A stretch of 64,000 nt of DNA, taken from Chloroflexota bacterium (GTDB lineage: Bacteria; Chloroflexota; Anaerolineae; Aggregatilineales; J027). The stretch's first letter is position 1. Each line of letters begins with the position of its first letter. The notes below the pieces were generated by a model. That model made no database searches, was not told the DNA's origin, and worked only from the letters and a program-made list of their open reading frames with translations. Shown in pieces: positions 55,017 through 63,872 of this stretch. Made by a program: the position numbers and the translations under genes. The stretch spans positions 16,986 through 80,985 of the forward strand of contig JABFGB010000029.1 in NCBI GenBank assembly GCA_013112715.1, written 5' to 3'.

Positions 55017-56147
55017 TTATCCGAAAAACAGTGCCAGCACTAGTTGCACAAAATTGTACAAAAAATGGGCGGTGATAGCAGCATAGAGATTATAACGACG
55101 CCGTAACCATCCTAGGGCGATTGCCACACCAAATATAATCACGGTAGCCGGTGTCAGTGTGTATTGTATATGGGCAAAGGTGAAAATGATAGCCGTCCAC
55201 CAAAAACCAAAAATGGGTTGGAGCGCTCCTCTAAATGCAATTTCCTCACCAACCGAGGATGTGATAGCAACGGCAAGAACTAACCAAATAGTATTTATGC
55301 TGTCACTAATGGCTTCACTGGCCTCTGTTTGCTCTTCGAGAACGTCCGGCGGGACAAGTTGAGACCAAACAATTGCAACAGCAAACAACCAAACAAACGC
55401 CCCAACCGCTACAGCGACTCCTGCCCCGATAGATTCGACCGTAAGGCGGTGGAAACCCAAACGTTCCAATATCTCGCCCAGACTGCGCCGTGTCAATAAA
55501 CCTACCCCAACAATGGGAACGAGTGTCATGAGGATAAATTGAATTCCTAGACTACCCCATGATACGCCTGCATCTTCCGCATAGCCGGATAAGCCGCCAC
55601 CTGCTGCAAAACCAGCAATTTGAGTGCCAATAAACAGAAAACTAATGACCATCGCCAACATATGTACTGTATTGTGGGGGTCAAAACCGCGCAGTTCACC
55701 CCGGTACACCACCCGACTCGGTGGTTCTGGCAAGGTTGAAGGCATCTCAAAAGGACTGCTGCCCTGCCCTTCAAGCGAACTCGGGATGGGCTTGGTTGCA
55801 ATAAATTGCTCTGGTTGGCGCAGGCGTGGAAACCACCCCGCGATGGCGACACGCACCCTGTCTAACAATAACAGGGAAGACAATATACCCGTTATAAGAA
55901 ACAACACCCCACCCACGAGCGCATAGCCACGATCTATATCTGTTTTCAGCATACCCTCGGCAAGGTCTGGCGTAATACCAATCACCACATACAATAACCC
56001 CAATGCCGCAACAATGGCGTTCAGCAAGGCCAGCGCGATGACCACAAGGTAATGCAGATTGCGTTCGCGTTCACGCAGCGCCAAATTCGCGGCGAAAGCG
56101 AGGGCCAACAGAACACCAATCAAAATCAGGTTAAGAATCGCATCCAT
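55017..56147 (-). CDS. CPBP-family intramembrane metalloprotease (CAAX protease-like)
   Basis: The 376-aa multi-spanning protein carries the CPBP motifs: Glu301-Glu302 in GEEIAFRG, His326 in FAHIQY, and His361 in AHFLYNF. It has roughly eight or nine hydrophobic segments, plus a Ser/Pro cytosolic loop (about 115-155). The C-terminal half is the active domain. Bacterial members process peptides or membrane proteins, but the substrate here is unknown. It lies upstream of the signalling operon, in the same direction. Confidence 0.88.
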   Translation of the reverse strand: MDAILNLILIGVLLALAFAANLALRERERNLHYLVVIALALLNAIVAALGLLYVVIGITPDLAEGMLKTDIDRGYALVGGVLFLITGILSSLLLLDRVRVAIAGWFPRLRQPEQFIATKPIPSSLEGQGSSPFEMPSTLPEPPSRVVYRGELRGFDPHNTVHMLAMVISFLFIGTQIAGFAAGGGLSGYAEDAGVSWGSLGIQFILMTLVPIVGVGLLTRRSLGEILERLGFHRLTVESIGAGVAVAVGAFVWLFAVAIVWSQLVPPDVLEEQTEASEAISDSINTIWLVLAVAITSSVGEEIAFRGALQPIFGFWWTAIIFTFAHIQYTLTPATVIIFGVAIALGWLRRRYNLYAAITAHFLYNFVQLVLALFFG

Positions 56148-56192
56148 GCAATCTATTCCAGTGCTATTGCTCTGCGTAACGCAAAAATTATA

Positions 56193-56816
56193 TCACAAAG
56201 GCGTAGGCGCTGATTGAGGCGTAAAAATACGCATTCCGTCGGCTTCATCTCGAATGAGTGTAGAGGGAGGATAGCGTAGGGCAAATTTAACCATCCAGAG
56301 GTCGCCGATTGCCCCCGCTGCGTTCATGGCACCAACCAGCATCAACCATAAACCGAGGGTCTGCGACACAAACAAGCTGCCCAACAACACCAACAGGGTA
56401 ATTCCAATGAGTGGGGCAAGACATACTCCGATATATTGATTGCGCCAAAACAGACTGCCTTCAGCGGTGGCGTAAACCACACCTTTGTGCAGTTTCATAC
56501 CATAATGGGCTTGATGACCATAATACGTGATAGCGAGGCCGTGCAATAATTCATGCAACACCACCATGCCCAACATCAAGAATAGACCCATCACGATACT
56601 GATACCCCCACGCGGCCAATCCGTCGCCAGTGGAGCGCCCAATATACCATGATAAAAAATCATCCACACCCACAGCAATACCCCTGCAATGACCAATGGG
56701 ACAAAGGACGCCACATTCAACCAGAGAATATTTTTGGTCGAGGTCAGATGCAGAAAATCCACCTCTTGATAATTGTCTGGCAGGTGATGAACGGTGCGCG
56801 GGGTAAGGGATGTCAT
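56193..56816 (-). CDS. DUF3267-type membrane protein with HExxH motif
   Basis: The 207-aa protein has four hydrophobic segments and a metalloprotease-like HELLH at residues 88-92 (VVLHELLHGLAITYYG). This matches the DUF3267 group of putative zinc metalloproteases. It follows the 2Fe-2S ferredoxin gene by 3 bases, so the two are probably co-translated. The function is not known. Confidence 0.8.
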   Translation of the reverse strand: MTSLTPRTVHHLPDNYQEVDFLHLTSTKNILWLNVASFVPLVIAGVLLWVWMIFYHGILGAPLATDWPRGGISIVMGLFLMLGMVVLHELLHGLAITYYGHQAHYGMKLHKGVVYATAEGSLFWRNQYIGVCLAPLIGITLLVLLGSLFVSQTLGLWLMLVGAMNAAGAIGDLWMVKFALRYPPSTLIRDEADGMRIFTPQSAPTPL

Positions 56817-56819
56817 AGA

Positions 56820-57182
56820 TCAATAGGGGCGGTCAATCCATACGGGTTTCGGGGTAATTTGTTTTTCGGGTCGAGCACCGGGGGATTTGACATCGGCGTT
56901 GGATAGCCGGATGACGGGTTCAACTTCCATATCATGGTCGCACACAATTTGACAGGCCAAGCGTGTTTGTCCCAACAAATCAGGCGTATTCTTGAGGCGG
57001 TCAAGTTCGGCTTGGGTCATGCGGGTGGGTTCACCTTCGATAAATTTCACGCGGCAAGTGGTACATTTAGCAAAACCCCCACAACGGTGCATAACATCAA
57101 GACCGCCGTCCTCCAGCGCCAAAATCAGCCGCTTACCGTCTTCCACCTCAAATATTTGACCCTCTACTTTGAGCAGGGGCAT
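56820..57182 (-). CDS. 2Fe-2S (plant/adrenodoxin-like) ferredoxin
   Basis: The 120-aa soluble electron carrier has ligands Cys34, Cys40 and Cys43 (RCGGFAKCTTC) and Cys77 (RLACQIV), the C-x5-C-x2-C...C pattern. It ends in a proline-rich tail. The strict partner is unknown. It precedes the DUF3267 gene. Unlike the oxoacid-operon ferredoxin, it is not of the clostridial type. Confidence 0.9.
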   Translation of the reverse strand: MPLLKVEGQIFEVEDGKRLILALEDGGLDVMHRCGGFAKCTTCRVKFIEGEPTRMTQAELDRLKNTPDLLGQTRLACQIVCDHDMEVEPVIRLSNADVKSPGARPEKQITPKPVWIDRPY

Positions 57183-57289
57183 AATTTGTCTCCTTTTGAT
57201 GAAGCCCTAACAGCCGAACTGTACCTGCATTTTAGGGCAGGCGGCAAGGGTCAAAAGGATACTCACGGCTTACTCATCCGCTGCTTGGC

Positions 57290-58303
57290 CTAGTCGCCAA
57301 AATTGATGGCTTGGCCGCCGACGGTAAACGTAGATTGGGTTTGGCCTGAGCCATCGGTGAGTGTCGCCACTTCAGCATTTTCCCAGACCGCCGTCGTCAA
57401 ATTCCAATAGAGAGCGGCGGGGGTATTTTGTCCGATACGGGTAAAGATACGGATAATTTGCCCGGATTGGAGCAGCAAATCGGGGAAGGTAAACACATTA
57501 TCTTCGCTATCGGTCAATGTCCACCCTTGCAAACTGACGACTGCATCCCCTGTATTTTGAATATCTACCTGCTCACTCGAAGTCACGCCCGCATTGAGAA
57601 TCTGCAAAATCTGCACATCCGCTTCAGTAGCGGTAGGTGCTGGGGTGTTGGTCACTGAAAACGTACCAAAAACAAAGGGGGTATTTGTGGCAGTGGGTGT
57701 TCCGGTTGGAGGTTCAGGGGGTTTGCAGCCTTCACCGGGGATACGCAGCACATCATCCACATTGAGTGGGCAAGCAGCGGAAAGGCCATTGATTTCAATC
57801 AGATCATTCACGCTGACATCAAAACGATCCGCGATGGCGCTGCACGAATCCCCCGGTACGACGGTATAACGCTGACAGCCATCGGCAGGGGTTGGTTGAT
57901 CTCCGCCTGTGGATTGACCGGGTGTACTTAAATTCAGGCTAGGAACATTTGCCAACGATACTAGGGTCGGGTCTAAAGTGGGAATACCCGACGGTACACT
58001 GCCAGTATTGGGTTGGGGCGTTCCCTGCCCGTCATTGTTCGGCGGCAAAATCGGGCCACCATTGCCGATTTGTGAATTAAGGGCTTGAATCGTAGAGTTT
58101 AGGGCGAAGATAGTGCCCTCCAACGCCGCCGGAGGTAAGACACCGGGTTGCGAAGTGGCCGTATAGACTACTACACGCCTAGTCACCTGAGGTTGGTTAT
58201 TGTCATCATCAGAGGGAGACGCAATCATGATGATGAGTAAAGCCGCCGCAATTGATACCACAATATTGATTAAGACAAATCCGCCCAATGCCCGACGTGT
58301 CAT
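57290..58303 (-). CDS. Secreted or membrane-anchored LysM and lamin-tail-domain protein
   Basis: The 337-aa protein has an N-terminal hydrophobic anchor (about 9-28, VLINIVVSIAAALLIIMIA), a Thr/Pro/Gly-rich stalk and a LysM domain (about 148-195, YTVVPGDSCSAIADRF). A second Thr/Pro linker follows, then a lamin-tail (LTD) beta-sandwich at the C-terminus with QNTGDAVVSLQGWTLTD. LysM binds peptidoglycan or related glycans, so it probably sits in the cell envelope. Paired cysteines flank the LysM part. The exact role is unknown. Confidence 0.85.
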   Translation of the reverse strand: MTRRALGGFVLINIVVSIAAALLIIMIASPSDDDNNQPQVTRRVVVYTATSQPGVLPPAALEGTIFALNSTIQALNSQIGNGGPILPPNNDGQGTPQPNTGSVPSGIPTLDPTLVSLANVPSLNLSTPGQSTGGDQPTPADGCQRYTVVPGDSCSAIADRFDVSVNDLIEINGLSAACPLNVDDVLRIPGEGCKPPEPPTGTPTATNTPFVFGTFSVTNTPAPTATEADVQILQILNAGVTSSEQVDIQNTGDAVVSLQGWTLTDSEDNVFTFPDLLLQSGQIIRIFTRIGQNTPAALYWNLTTAVWENAEVATLTDGSGQTQSTFTVGGQAINFGD

Positions 58304-58390
58304 GAATCATTTCCTTAAACAAACGAATATCCCTATCGCGCATCTTAACATAGGCTGGCATTGCAGGCAATTGTGAAAGGGATTGGCAAC

Positions 58391-59827
58391 TCAAGCGGAG
58401 GTGTTCAGGCGGTTTTCCACCAAGCGGATCAATTGCTCGGCGGTGACATCAGCAACATCACTCAAGGGTATGGTAGCGGGCAAGACAGCCGCAAAACGAC
58501 GAGCCGTCTCCCACGCATGGGCAGCACGCGGCAGATCACCTTCGGTCTTAAATAAATCCCCACTGACCAGATAGGCCAATGGAAAATCGGGTCGGCAGTA
58601 GATTGCAGCCCGTAGTGAAGCCCGTGCGGATAGATAATCTCCCGTTTCTAGCTGCATCAACCCTATCAGATAATGGGCATCCGCAAAAAGGGTGTCGAGT
58701 TCAAGGGCCCGCTTAAGATGCGTATGGGCGCGAGCCGCCTCTCCCCAACTCGCCAAAATGCTGCCAATGAGGGTATGCACCGCTGGTGAATGAGGGCGAT
58801 CTTCAAGAGCTTGTTGCGCAAGCCGCATCGCAATTTCTAAACGTCCAGCCTGCATTGCCGTCACGGCCACCCGATAGCGATTCTCAATCTCTTGGGTGGT
58901 CAATTTGGGGTCAATGGTCGGTGGCACGACAATAGGCGCAAAACTCATTGTATAATGCTTGGCGAGATTTGCCCCATTATGGTTTTTTTGGTGGGCCAAA
59001 GCACCGTTGAAATAGCGCGTGCCATAGTGCGAGCGGGTCTGAGACAAAAATTCGGCAGGGCTTAACAGCAGCCACCCCTCCTCACGAACAGCGTGCAATA
59101 AACGCTGTTCCATTTTTTCACGCTGCTCTTGAGTGAAATACATCAAGACATTGCGACACAGCACGACATCTTGCTGGGTTGGAAAAAGAGCATCCCCCAA
59201 AAGATTACCATGCTGAAAACTGACCAGCCTTTTGATTTCAGGTCGGATTTCAAATACAGGCAGGGTATGATTGGGCGGCTCATGTTGCTCAAGGGCAGAA
59301 AAAAATCGCTGGCGTAGACTTACGGATGTTCCCCGCAATGACCATTCCCGATAGCGACCTATCCGGGCAATTTCAAGCGCCGCTTCATTGATGTCTGTGC
59401 CAATAATTTGAATCTGCCAGCGATCTATATCCGGCAGCAAATCGGTCAACAAAATCGCAAGCGTATAGGGTTCTTCGCCCGTCGCGCACCCCGCGCTCCA
59501 AAAATGCAAGCTGAAATTGCGTTGACGGCGTTTCTCTTGAATCAGGGTGGGCAAAATTTCATCCCGCAGGGCCACAATCTGGGCTTCATCGCGCATGAAA
59601 TAGGTCTCGCCAATAGTAAGTTCTGCTAGAAGGGCCTGCCAAAGGGGGTGTTCATCCGGCAAGAGCCACAATCGCTCCAAGAAACTCGCGGGATAACACT
59701 GAGCTTCAGGGTGAAGTTGGAGAATTTCGACCAGCCGATCCCGCCGATGCTCATAAGTATTGAGGCCCGTGCGTATGGCAATCAAATCCGAAACTTGATG
59801 GAGATAGTCGGTGCTAAAGGGTGTCAT
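58391..59827 (-). CDS. CheR-type protein-glutamate methyltransferase fused to TPR repeats
   Basis: The 478-aa cytosolic protein has a CheR N-domain (about 5-70), a SAM-binding domain (about 75-275) with FWSAGCATGEEPYTLA, IIGTDINEAAL and VVLCRNVLMYF, and then three or four TPR units (about 310-450). Such CheR-TPR proteins methylate chemoreceptors or regulate other receptor-like systems. No MCP, CheA or CheW gene is present. It overlaps the upstream hydrolase gene by 4 bases. Confidence 0.9.
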   Translation of the reverse strand: MTPFSTDYLHQVSDLIAIRTGLNTYEHRRDRLVEILQLHPEAQCYPASFLERLWLLPDEHPLWQALLAELTIGETYFMRDEAQIVALRDEILPTLIQEKRRQRNFSLHFWSAGCATGEEPYTLAILLTDLLPDIDRWQIQIIGTDINEAALEIARIGRYREWSLRGTSVSLRQRFFSALEQHEPPNHTLPVFEIRPEIKRLVSFQHGNLLGDALFPTQQDVVLCRNVLMYFTQEQREKMEQRLLHAVREEGWLLLSPAEFLSQTRSHYGTRYFNGALAHQKNHNGANLAKHYTMSFAPIVVPPTIDPKLTTQEIENRYRVAVTAMQAGRLEIAMRLAQQALEDRPHSPAVHTLIGSILASWGEAARAHTHLKRALELDTLFADAHYLIGLMQLETGDYLSARASLRAAIYCRPDFPLAYLVSGDLFKTEGDLPRAAHAWETARRFAAVLPATIPLSDVADVTAEQLIRLVENRLNTSA

Positions 59828-60765
59828 TCAGATTGCAAGAGTGCCCGATTAAAAAACTCAATGACCCGCCGTTCATATTCTTCCGGTTCAGTCGGTAAAT
59901 ACCCACCATGATCCGCCCCAACCACAACCCACAAATCCGCATTGTCGCCCGCCGCTTTCTGCTGGTCATAGGCCCCCGAAAGCGATGGTTCTTTTGTACC
60001 ATAAATGAGTAGAATTGGGCGTGGATAGATATTGTGTATTGCATCCAATGGGCTGAGTTTCTCGATATTTATTCCAGTAATCGCCCGATACGTCAAACGA
60101 ATCGAGATTCGCATCAACGTCTCAGGATACCGCAGTTTAGCATCCCCTTCGACCAAACCACCCATATCGGCGTATCCCCCCTCGGCGACAACAGCCTTGA
60201 TTTCAGGGTACCGTGCGGTTGCCATAATCGAGGTCGCACCCGCCGACGAAAAGCCTAGAATACCTATTTTGTCCGGGTCAACATCGGGTCGGGATTGAAG
60301 ATAATGCAAGGCATCGCCAACCTCACTGACCTCTTTATAACCCAAACTAAGACTACCCATATCCGCGCAACGCCGCGATTCAAAACCCAAGACACTGTAG
60401 CCGTGTCGGATCAATACATCGGCCTCATCAAGCCGATTATTGAGTCCACCCCGATGGGCAGGCGGGATAATAATCGTTGCGCCATTCGTCCCCGCTACAA
60501 AATAGGCTCGGAATTTACCCCCTGCACTAGCATTGATGGTAATTGCTTCCCATTGATGCCCAAAATCATCAGGTCGCACGCCGTCATCTCCACATTTGCC
60601 GTGCAAAATGGCATAGGTCGGGATCACTCCGGCTAATAAGGGCAACAATATTGCCAACAAAACAATCGGGAGCATGAGCAACCGAAACATCCGCAACCAA
60701 TAACGGCGGCTAAAGCGGCGTGGGCGAGTGGTTATCGGAATCGGCTTTTCGTTGCTAGATATCAT
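59824..60765 (-). CDS. Alpha/beta hydrolase with N-terminal membrane anchor
   Basis: The 313-aa protein starts with a basic stretch and a hydrophobic helix (about 28-50), so the catalytic domain is probably extracytoplasmic. A nucleophile elbow ILGFSSAGATS lies near residue 173, a likely acid follows in LLIYGTKEPS, and the histidine is in VVGADHGGY. The lid region is short. It resembles the BAAT/dienelactone-hydrolase-like group; the substrate is unknown. It is the first gene of a pair with CheR-TPR. Confidence 0.85.
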   Translation of the reverse strand: MISSNEKPIPITTRPRRFSRRYWLRMFRLLMLPIVLLAILLPLLAGVIPTYAILHGKCGDDGVRPDDFGHQWEAITINASAGGKFRAYFVAGTNGATIIIPPAHRGGLNNRLDEADVLIRHGYSVLGFESRRCADMGSLSLGYKEVSEVGDALHYLQSRPDVDPDKIGILGFSSAGATSIMATARYPEIKAVVAEGGYADMGGLVEGDAKLRYPETLMRISIRLTYRAITGINIEKLSPLDAIHNIYPRPILLIYGTKEPSLSGAYDQQKAAGDNADLWVVVGADHGGYLPTEPEEYERRVIEFFNRALLQSE

Positions 60766-60797
60766 AGCTGGATTATAACCTGAAAAACATCCGTCTA

Positions 60798-60828
60798 AAC
60801 AAATAGGGCGAATCCTGCGACCCGCCCC
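60798..60828 (-). terminator. Terminator after rplA
   Basis: On the minus strand a GGGGCG/CGCCC stem is followed by TATTTGTTT. It ends the secE-nusG-rplK-rplA transcript. Confidence 0.55.
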
Positions 60829-60857
60829 ATTGTATATTCGTGTTTTCCAGCCTCGAC

Positions 60858-61580
60858 TCAGGGAGCGACGGTAATCCCCATTGCCAATGCAAGATTAGGA
60901 TCAACCCGCACACCGGGTCCCATTGTGCTGGTCACGACCAAGCGCTTGAGGTATGTACCTTTGGCACTGGCGGGCTTGTTACGGCGTAGAGAATCCATCA
61001 ACGCGGCCAAATTCTCGACCAGTTGCTGTTCTTCAAAGCGGATTTTGCCGATGGGGGCATGGATGTTGCCAGTCTTGTCATTTCGATAGGCCAGCTTACC
61101 TGCGCGAGCTTCTTGAATTGCACCTGCGAGGTCTTCTGGTGCAACCACCGTACCGGATTTGGGACTGGGCATCAAATTGCGGCGGCCCAACACCTTACCG
61201 AGCTTGCCAATTTTACGCATGACGGCGGGAATGGCGATAGCCGTGTCAAATTCGACCCACCCATCGCGCTCAATCTGGGTGATAATGTCATCATCCGCAA
61301 TAATGTCGGCACCCGCGTCTTTGGCGATCTGGACGGCCTCACCCTCAGCAAAAACGAGGATGCGGACAGTCTTGCCCAAGCCGTGTGGTAGCAAAACAGT
61401 GCTACGGACTTGTTGGTCACTTTGGCGAGGGTCAATGCCGAGGCGGGCATGGACTTCAACCGTTTCATCAAATTTGGCAAAGGCCACTTGTTTAATCAGG
61501 GCAATCGCCTCTTCGGGGCTGTAATTCTTGTCCCGGTCTACTTTGGCAAGGGCGCCAGCATAATTCTTTCCGTGAGACAT
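60858..61580 (-). CDS. rplA: 50S ribosomal protein L1
   Basis: The 240-aa protein builds the L1 stalk of the large subunit. It has the two-domain L1 pattern, with [32 protein letters not shown] and [21 protein letters not shown]. The ATG at 61580 is chosen, with GGAGG 7 bases upstream; an extension by 14 codons is unlikely. L1 often represses its own operon by binding the leader, but I could not identify that site. Confidence 0.96.
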   Translation of the reverse strand: MSHGKNYAGALAKVDRDKNYSPEEAIALIKQVAFAKFDETVEVHARLGIDPRQSDQQVRSTVLLPHGLGKTVRILVFAEGEAVQIAKDAGADIIADDDIITQIERDGWVEFDTAIAIPAVMRKIGKLGKVLGRRNLMPSPKSGTVVAPEDLAGAIQEARAGKLAYRNDKTGNIHAPIGKIRFEEQQLVENLAALMDSLRRNKPASAKGTYLKRLVVTSTMGPGVRVDPNLALAMGITVAP

Positions 61581-61661
61581 TGGTTTTCCTCCGGTGGTAC
61601 ACGAGCCGCGAGACTCTCCCACTCTCTATGATTTAGAACGAAATTTGAATGATACGGCTAG

Positions 61662-62087
61662 CTAGTCAACCACTTCAATACCCATGCTGCGGGCCGTACC
61701 TGCGATTTGCAGCATTGCGCCATCAGCATCCACTGCATTCAGGTCTTCTTTCTTGACCTCAGCAATTTCTTTGAGTTGGGCGCGGGTAATCTTGCCAACC
61801 TTATCCCGATTTGGCGTGCTGGAGCCTTTATCCACACCAGCGGCGCGGCGAATCAGGAACGCGGTAGGCGGACTCTTGAGGCGGAATTTGAATGACCCAT
61901 CGGTAAAAATCGTGATTTCCGCCGGAATGATCTCACCAATCCGACTGGCGGTCTTGGCGTTATATTCCTTGACGAAGTTCATCAAGTTAATACCATGTTG
62001 GGCCAATGCGGGACCAACGGGCGGTGCGGGGCTTGCCTTCCCGGCTGGCAATTGCAGGGTGACAATTGCTTTGAGTTTCTTAGCCAT
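61662..62087 (-). CDS. rplK: 50S ribosomal protein L11
   Basis: The 141-aa protein is of standard length. It starts [20 protein letters not shown], has [17 protein letters not shown] and ends in [13 protein letters not shown]. It binds the GTPase-associated region of 23S rRNA. It is followed by rplA after an 81-base gap. Confidence 0.97.
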   Translation of the reverse strand: MAKKLKAIVTLQLPAGKASPAPPVGPALAQHGINLMNFVKEYNAKTASRIGEIIPAEITIFTDGSFKFRLKSPPTAFLIRRAAGVDKGSSTPNRDKVGKITRAQLKEIAEVKKEDLNAVDADGAMLQIAGTARSMGIEVVD

Positions 62088-62136
62088 TTGAAAATTATCC
62101 TTGGGTTACTTCTTGACTTGACTTATCTCAACATGA

Positions 62137-62156
62137 GGCGGGTTTTGTGACCCGCC
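62137..62156 (-). terminator. Hairpin between nusG and rplK
   Basis: GGCGGGT and ACCCGCC form a perfect 7-bp stem with a 6-base loop. No T-run follows on the minus strand, so it may partially terminate, or mark a processing or regulatory site in the rplK leader. Confidence 0.45.
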
Positions 62157-62218
62157 CGAACGTTATCTGCTCAATTTTAGATGGAGGGAATGAAGTGCCT
62201 CCACCCTGTCACATCCGG

Positions 62219-62956
62219 CTAAACTTTTTCGACTTGCAAGAAGTCGAGTTCGACAGGCGTATCACGTCCAAAGAACGATACCATAACCCGTACTTTGGAT
62301 TTTTCTTGGTCAATATCGCTGACGATACCAACAAATTCGTTAAATGGCCCATCAATAATACGCACCTTTTGGCCGGGTTTATAGGTCACTTTAATCTTCG
62401 GTGTATCAGCTTCCATCCGACGCATAATCTGAATGACTTCTTCGGGACGCAGCGGGGTTGGATCGTTACCCATACCCACAAAGCCCGTGACGCCGGGAGT
62501 ATTACGCACCACGTACCACGAGTCTTCATCCATAATCATCTGGACAAGGATATAGCCGGGGAAAACTCGGCGCTCAACAGTACGGCGTTTGCCCTCTTTG
62601 ACTTCAATTTCCTCTTCGGTGGGGACAACCACATCAAAAATCTTATCCTGCATCCCCATCGTCTCAATACGCTGTTCAATAGCGTGACAAACTTTGTTTT
62701 CCTGACCGGAATAGCAGTGAACAACATACCAGTGTTTGCCACCCAAGTCATCGGATTCATCACCAATACCAAGTTTGAAATCGTCGCTGAGAGCAACTTC
62801 AATATTGTCGCCGATGCGCTTGCCACGTTCACTGGGCAGAATATCTTCTTTTAGACGAGGATTTTCATCCGCTTCATCGCCTTCGCCATCCATATAAATG
62901 GGTTCTGGATCGAAGTCGAAGTCGTCATCATATTGCTCTTGACGTTTTTTAGTCAC
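62219..62956 (-). CDS. nusG: Transcription termination/antitermination factor NusG with acidic N-terminal extension
   Basis: The 245-aa NusG has a NGN domain (about 73-180, KHWYVVHCYSGQENKV, RRVFPGYILVQM) and a C-terminal KOW domain (PGQKVRIIDGPFNEFVG). About 70 extra, mostly acidic residues precede the NGN domain (DDDFDFDPEP onwards). The start is GTG, with AAAGG 8 bases upstream. NusG couples RNA polymerase to Rho or the ribosome. Confidence 0.96.
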   Translation of the reverse strand: MTKKRQEQYDDDFDFDPEPIYMDGEGDEADENPRLKEDILPSERGKRIGDNIEVALSDDFKLGIGDESDDLGGKHWYVVHCYSGQENKVCHAIEQRIETMGMQDKIFDVVVPTEEEIEVKEGKRRTVERRVFPGYILVQMIMDEDSWYVVRNTPGVTGFVGMGNDPTPLRPEEVIQIMRRMEADTPKIKVTYKPGQKVRIIDGPFNEFVGIVSDIDQEKSKVRVMVSFFGRDTPVELDFLQVEKV

Positions 62957-62987
62957 GACCTAAGCCTTTTTACTTATCCGGCTTGAG

Positions 62988-63584
62988 CTAATAAGGTAAT
63001 GTCTCATCTTTACGATAAAACAAATACCAACTGGTGACACCTAGAAGCGCCACATAGACCGCTGCAATTGCGAGGAACCCGCCAGTATTGCTTAACAGTT
63101 CGTTGTGCATCCACCACGAATAGAAAATATCGAGTGCCCCAAGTGCAATAGAGAAACCAACCGTGACACTGAGTACGATGCGGGTCAATCGAACCGTTTC
63201 CTCTCGGGTCGGCCAAGTTACTTTTTGCATTTCCAAATAGACATTGCGGAAATAGCTTACAAGCCCACCAACAACGGGTAAATTCTCAAGGCGATTACCA
63301 GTAGCAACTTTGGCATCACGGCGACTGGGGGTTGGACGATTTTTCTTTTCCGTCGTCGCAGAGCCGGGGGTTGCCGTCTCAAAAACTTCACCACGATTCC
63401 GCTTGCGGCGCGCACGACTGTCGGAGACTACTACCTGTGACCCAGACGGCTTCCCCACTTCTACTTCGTCTGGCTCATCCCCATATTCATCATCGTCGTA
63501 TTCTTCGCCCTCTAGTTCGTCGTAGGTTTCTTCCAATTCCTCTTCACCGAGGACGTCGTTCTTACGGGCGTTTACTTTCGACAC
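62988..63584 (-). CDS. secE: Preprotein translocase subunit SecE, with long acidic N-terminus and second membrane helix
   Basis: The 198-aa SecE has a strongly acidic N-terminus (about residues 13-43), a basic linker, then the conserved SecE core YFRNVYLEMQKVTWPTREET (about 110-130) and its helix (about 135-160). A second helix (about 169-190) ends in a short basic tail. Typical one-helix SecE is about 60-65 aa, so this is much longer. The start is a GTG with GGAG 8 bases upstream. It lies in the standard tuf-trnW-secE-nusG order. Confidence 0.93.
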   Translation of the reverse strand: MSKVNARKNDVLGEEELEETYDELEGEEYDDDEYGDEPDEVEVGKPSGSQVVVSDSRARRKRNRGEVFETATPGSATTEKKNRPTPSRRDAKVATGNRLENLPVVGGLVSYFRNVYLEMQKVTWPTREETVRLTRIVLSVTVGFSIALGALDIFYSWWMHNELLSNTGGFLAIAAVYVALLGVTSWYLFYRKDETLPY

Positions 63585-63623
63585 AGTGTGTACTCCTCAA
63601 AAATAGTAAATTCGACATACTAA

Positions 63624-63648
63624 GACACCGCCTTTAGGGGGCGGTGTC
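63624..63648 (-). terminator. Hairpin between tRNA-Trp and secE
   Basis: GACACCGCC and GGCGGTGTC form a perfect 9-bp stem with a 7-base loop, 19 bases downstream of tRNA-Trp. There is no T-run. It may separate tRNA processing from the secE message or attenuate it. Confidence 0.5.
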
Positions 63649-63666
63649 CGCGAACTTCACATGAAT

Positions 63667-63742
63667 TGGCAGGGGAGGAGGGCCTCGAACCCCCAACCGA
63701 CGGTTTTGGAGACCGTTACTCTGCCAATTGAGCTACTCCCCT
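63667..63742 (-). tRNA. trnW: tRNA-Trp (CCA), copy with encoded 3' CCA
   Basis: The acceptor is AGGGGAG/CTCCCCT, discriminator G, with CCA encoded at 63667-63669. The anticodon stem is ACGGT/ACCGT with loop CTCCAAA (anticodon CCA). The D-arm is GCTCAATTGGCAGAGT. Confidence 0.95.
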
Positions 63743-63768
63743 ATTGATCATCATCTTTAGATATTGAG

Positions 63769-63841
63769 CACGGGTGCAGGGATTCGAACCCCGAACCAAC
63801 GGTTTTGGAGACCGCTACTCTGCCAATTGAGCTACACCCGT
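63769..63841 (-). tRNA. trnW: tRNA-Trp (CCA), second copy without encoded CCA
   Basis: The acceptor is ACGGGTG/CACCCGT, discriminator G, with no encoded CCA. The anticodon stem is GCGGT/ACCGT, with one G-U pair, and the loop CTCCAAA again gives CCA. It lies 26 bases from the first copy and is presumably processed from a tuf-trnW-trnW transcript. Confidence 0.92.
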
Positions 63842-63872
63842 ATATCAGAGGTATTGCTACCCCTGTCGTATT

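Noticed and set aside
62147..62854. 235-codon open frame antisense to nusG
   Set aside because: It overlaps nearly all of nusG, which is certain; no independent support.
63769..63841. Second Trp-like tRNA as a possible suppressor or selenocysteine tRNA
   Set aside because: The anticodon is clearly CCA and the arm lengths are normal, so it is read as ordinary tRNA-Trp.
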